Of a DNA stretch of 23,913 bases, positions 23,826 through 23,913 are shown one piece after another. The stretch lies in NCBI GenBank assembly GCA_020741755.1, contig DYYI01000052.1:1-23913 (forward strand), given 5' to 3'. Under the pieces are notes generated by a model, which worked only from the letters and a program-made list of their open reading frames with translations, made no database searches and was not told where the DNA came from. The DNA is from Aliicoccus persicus_A. GTDB taxonomy: Bacteria; Bacillota; Bacilli; Staphylococcales; Salinicoccaceae. Each line of letters starts with the position of its first letter. Within the stretch, counting starts at the first letter, position 1. The translations under genes and the position numbers were made by a program.

Positions 23826-23913
23826 ATGACAGACAAAGATACAAATCATATACCAACACGTGTGATCAGCACTAAAAAGTTTAAGACGGTGATGATTAGC
23901 GTAAATTTTAAAT
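23826..23913 (+). CDS. 5' end of a gene, probably an M16-family (YmfF-like) peptidase; cut by the window
   Basis: Only 29 full codons are present. ATG at 23826 follows the ftsK stop by 11 bases and has AAGGGGAAA (about 23812-23820) as ribosome binding site. The segment TKKFKTVMISVNFK resembles the first strand of the M16-like YmfF proteins, whose genes follow ftsK/spoIIIE in many Bacillales. The catalytic motif would lie outside the window, so the identification rests on this short match and on the position. Confidence 0.5.
   Translation, partial: MTDKDTNHIPTRVISTKKFKTVMISVNFK

Noticed and set aside
1..23913. CRISPR array, transposon ends, att sites, tRNA or rRNA genes
   Set aside because: No repeated spacer pattern, terminal inverted repeats with a transposase, or tRNA-like cloverleaf was seen; the window is a continuous housekeeping gene block.

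Overview
The window is a stretch of core chromosome from a low-G+C Gram-positive bacterium. The gene order uppS-cdsA-dxr-rseP-proS-polC, then rimP-nusA-rnpM-ylxQ-infB-rbfA-truB-ribF-rpsO-pnp, then rnjB-ftsK, is the Bacillales/Staphylococcaceae order. A PolC-type replicase, a PNPase/RNase J pair, strong AGGAGG ribosome binding sites and frequent TTG/GTG starts agree with this. Protein similarity judged by eye is closest to Staphylococcus and relatives (for example NusA, RNase J2 and FtsK). A non-Staphylococcus member of that family is my guess; the genus cannot be fixed from this sequence alone. All genes lie on the + strand and essentially all are housekeeping genes. I see no mobile element, CRISPR array, tRNA, rRNA or integration site.

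Region 1 (57-5761) is an envelope and lipid block: undecaprenyl-PP synthase, CDP-DAG synthase and DXP reductoisomerase (isoprenoid supply for UppS), the site-2 protease RseP/RasP, and prolyl-tRNA synthetase. Genes are 2-20 bases apart, and the block ends in an intrinsic terminator. Region 2 (5780-10078) is polC, whose ribosome binding site starts only a few bases after that terminator.

Region 3 (10109-16682) is the nusA-infB operon for transcription and translation factors. It starts from a good sigma-A-like promoter with an extended -10. Its leader holds a 13-bp perfect hairpin with an interrupted U-tract just before the rimP ribosome binding site, the layout expected for NusA autoregulation by leader termination. 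A second long hairpin separates rbfA from truB. Region 4 (16691-17128) is rpsO with its own promoter, a leader that may be an S15 feedback element, and its own terminator.

Region 5 (17136-21309) is an RNA-decay block: pnp, an unrecognised 87-residue gene, and an RNase J2-type gene whose metal-binding residues are partly replaced. Region 6 (21331-end) is the DNA translocase FtsK/SpoIIIE and the first 29 codons of what looks like an M16-family (YmfF-like) peptidase gene.

I found no clearly new multi-gene system. The points most worth a second look are the small unknown gene tightly packed between the two RNA-decay genes, the nusA-operon leader with a possible alternative hairpin over the rimP ribosome binding site, the rbfA-truB hairpin, and the rpsO leader.
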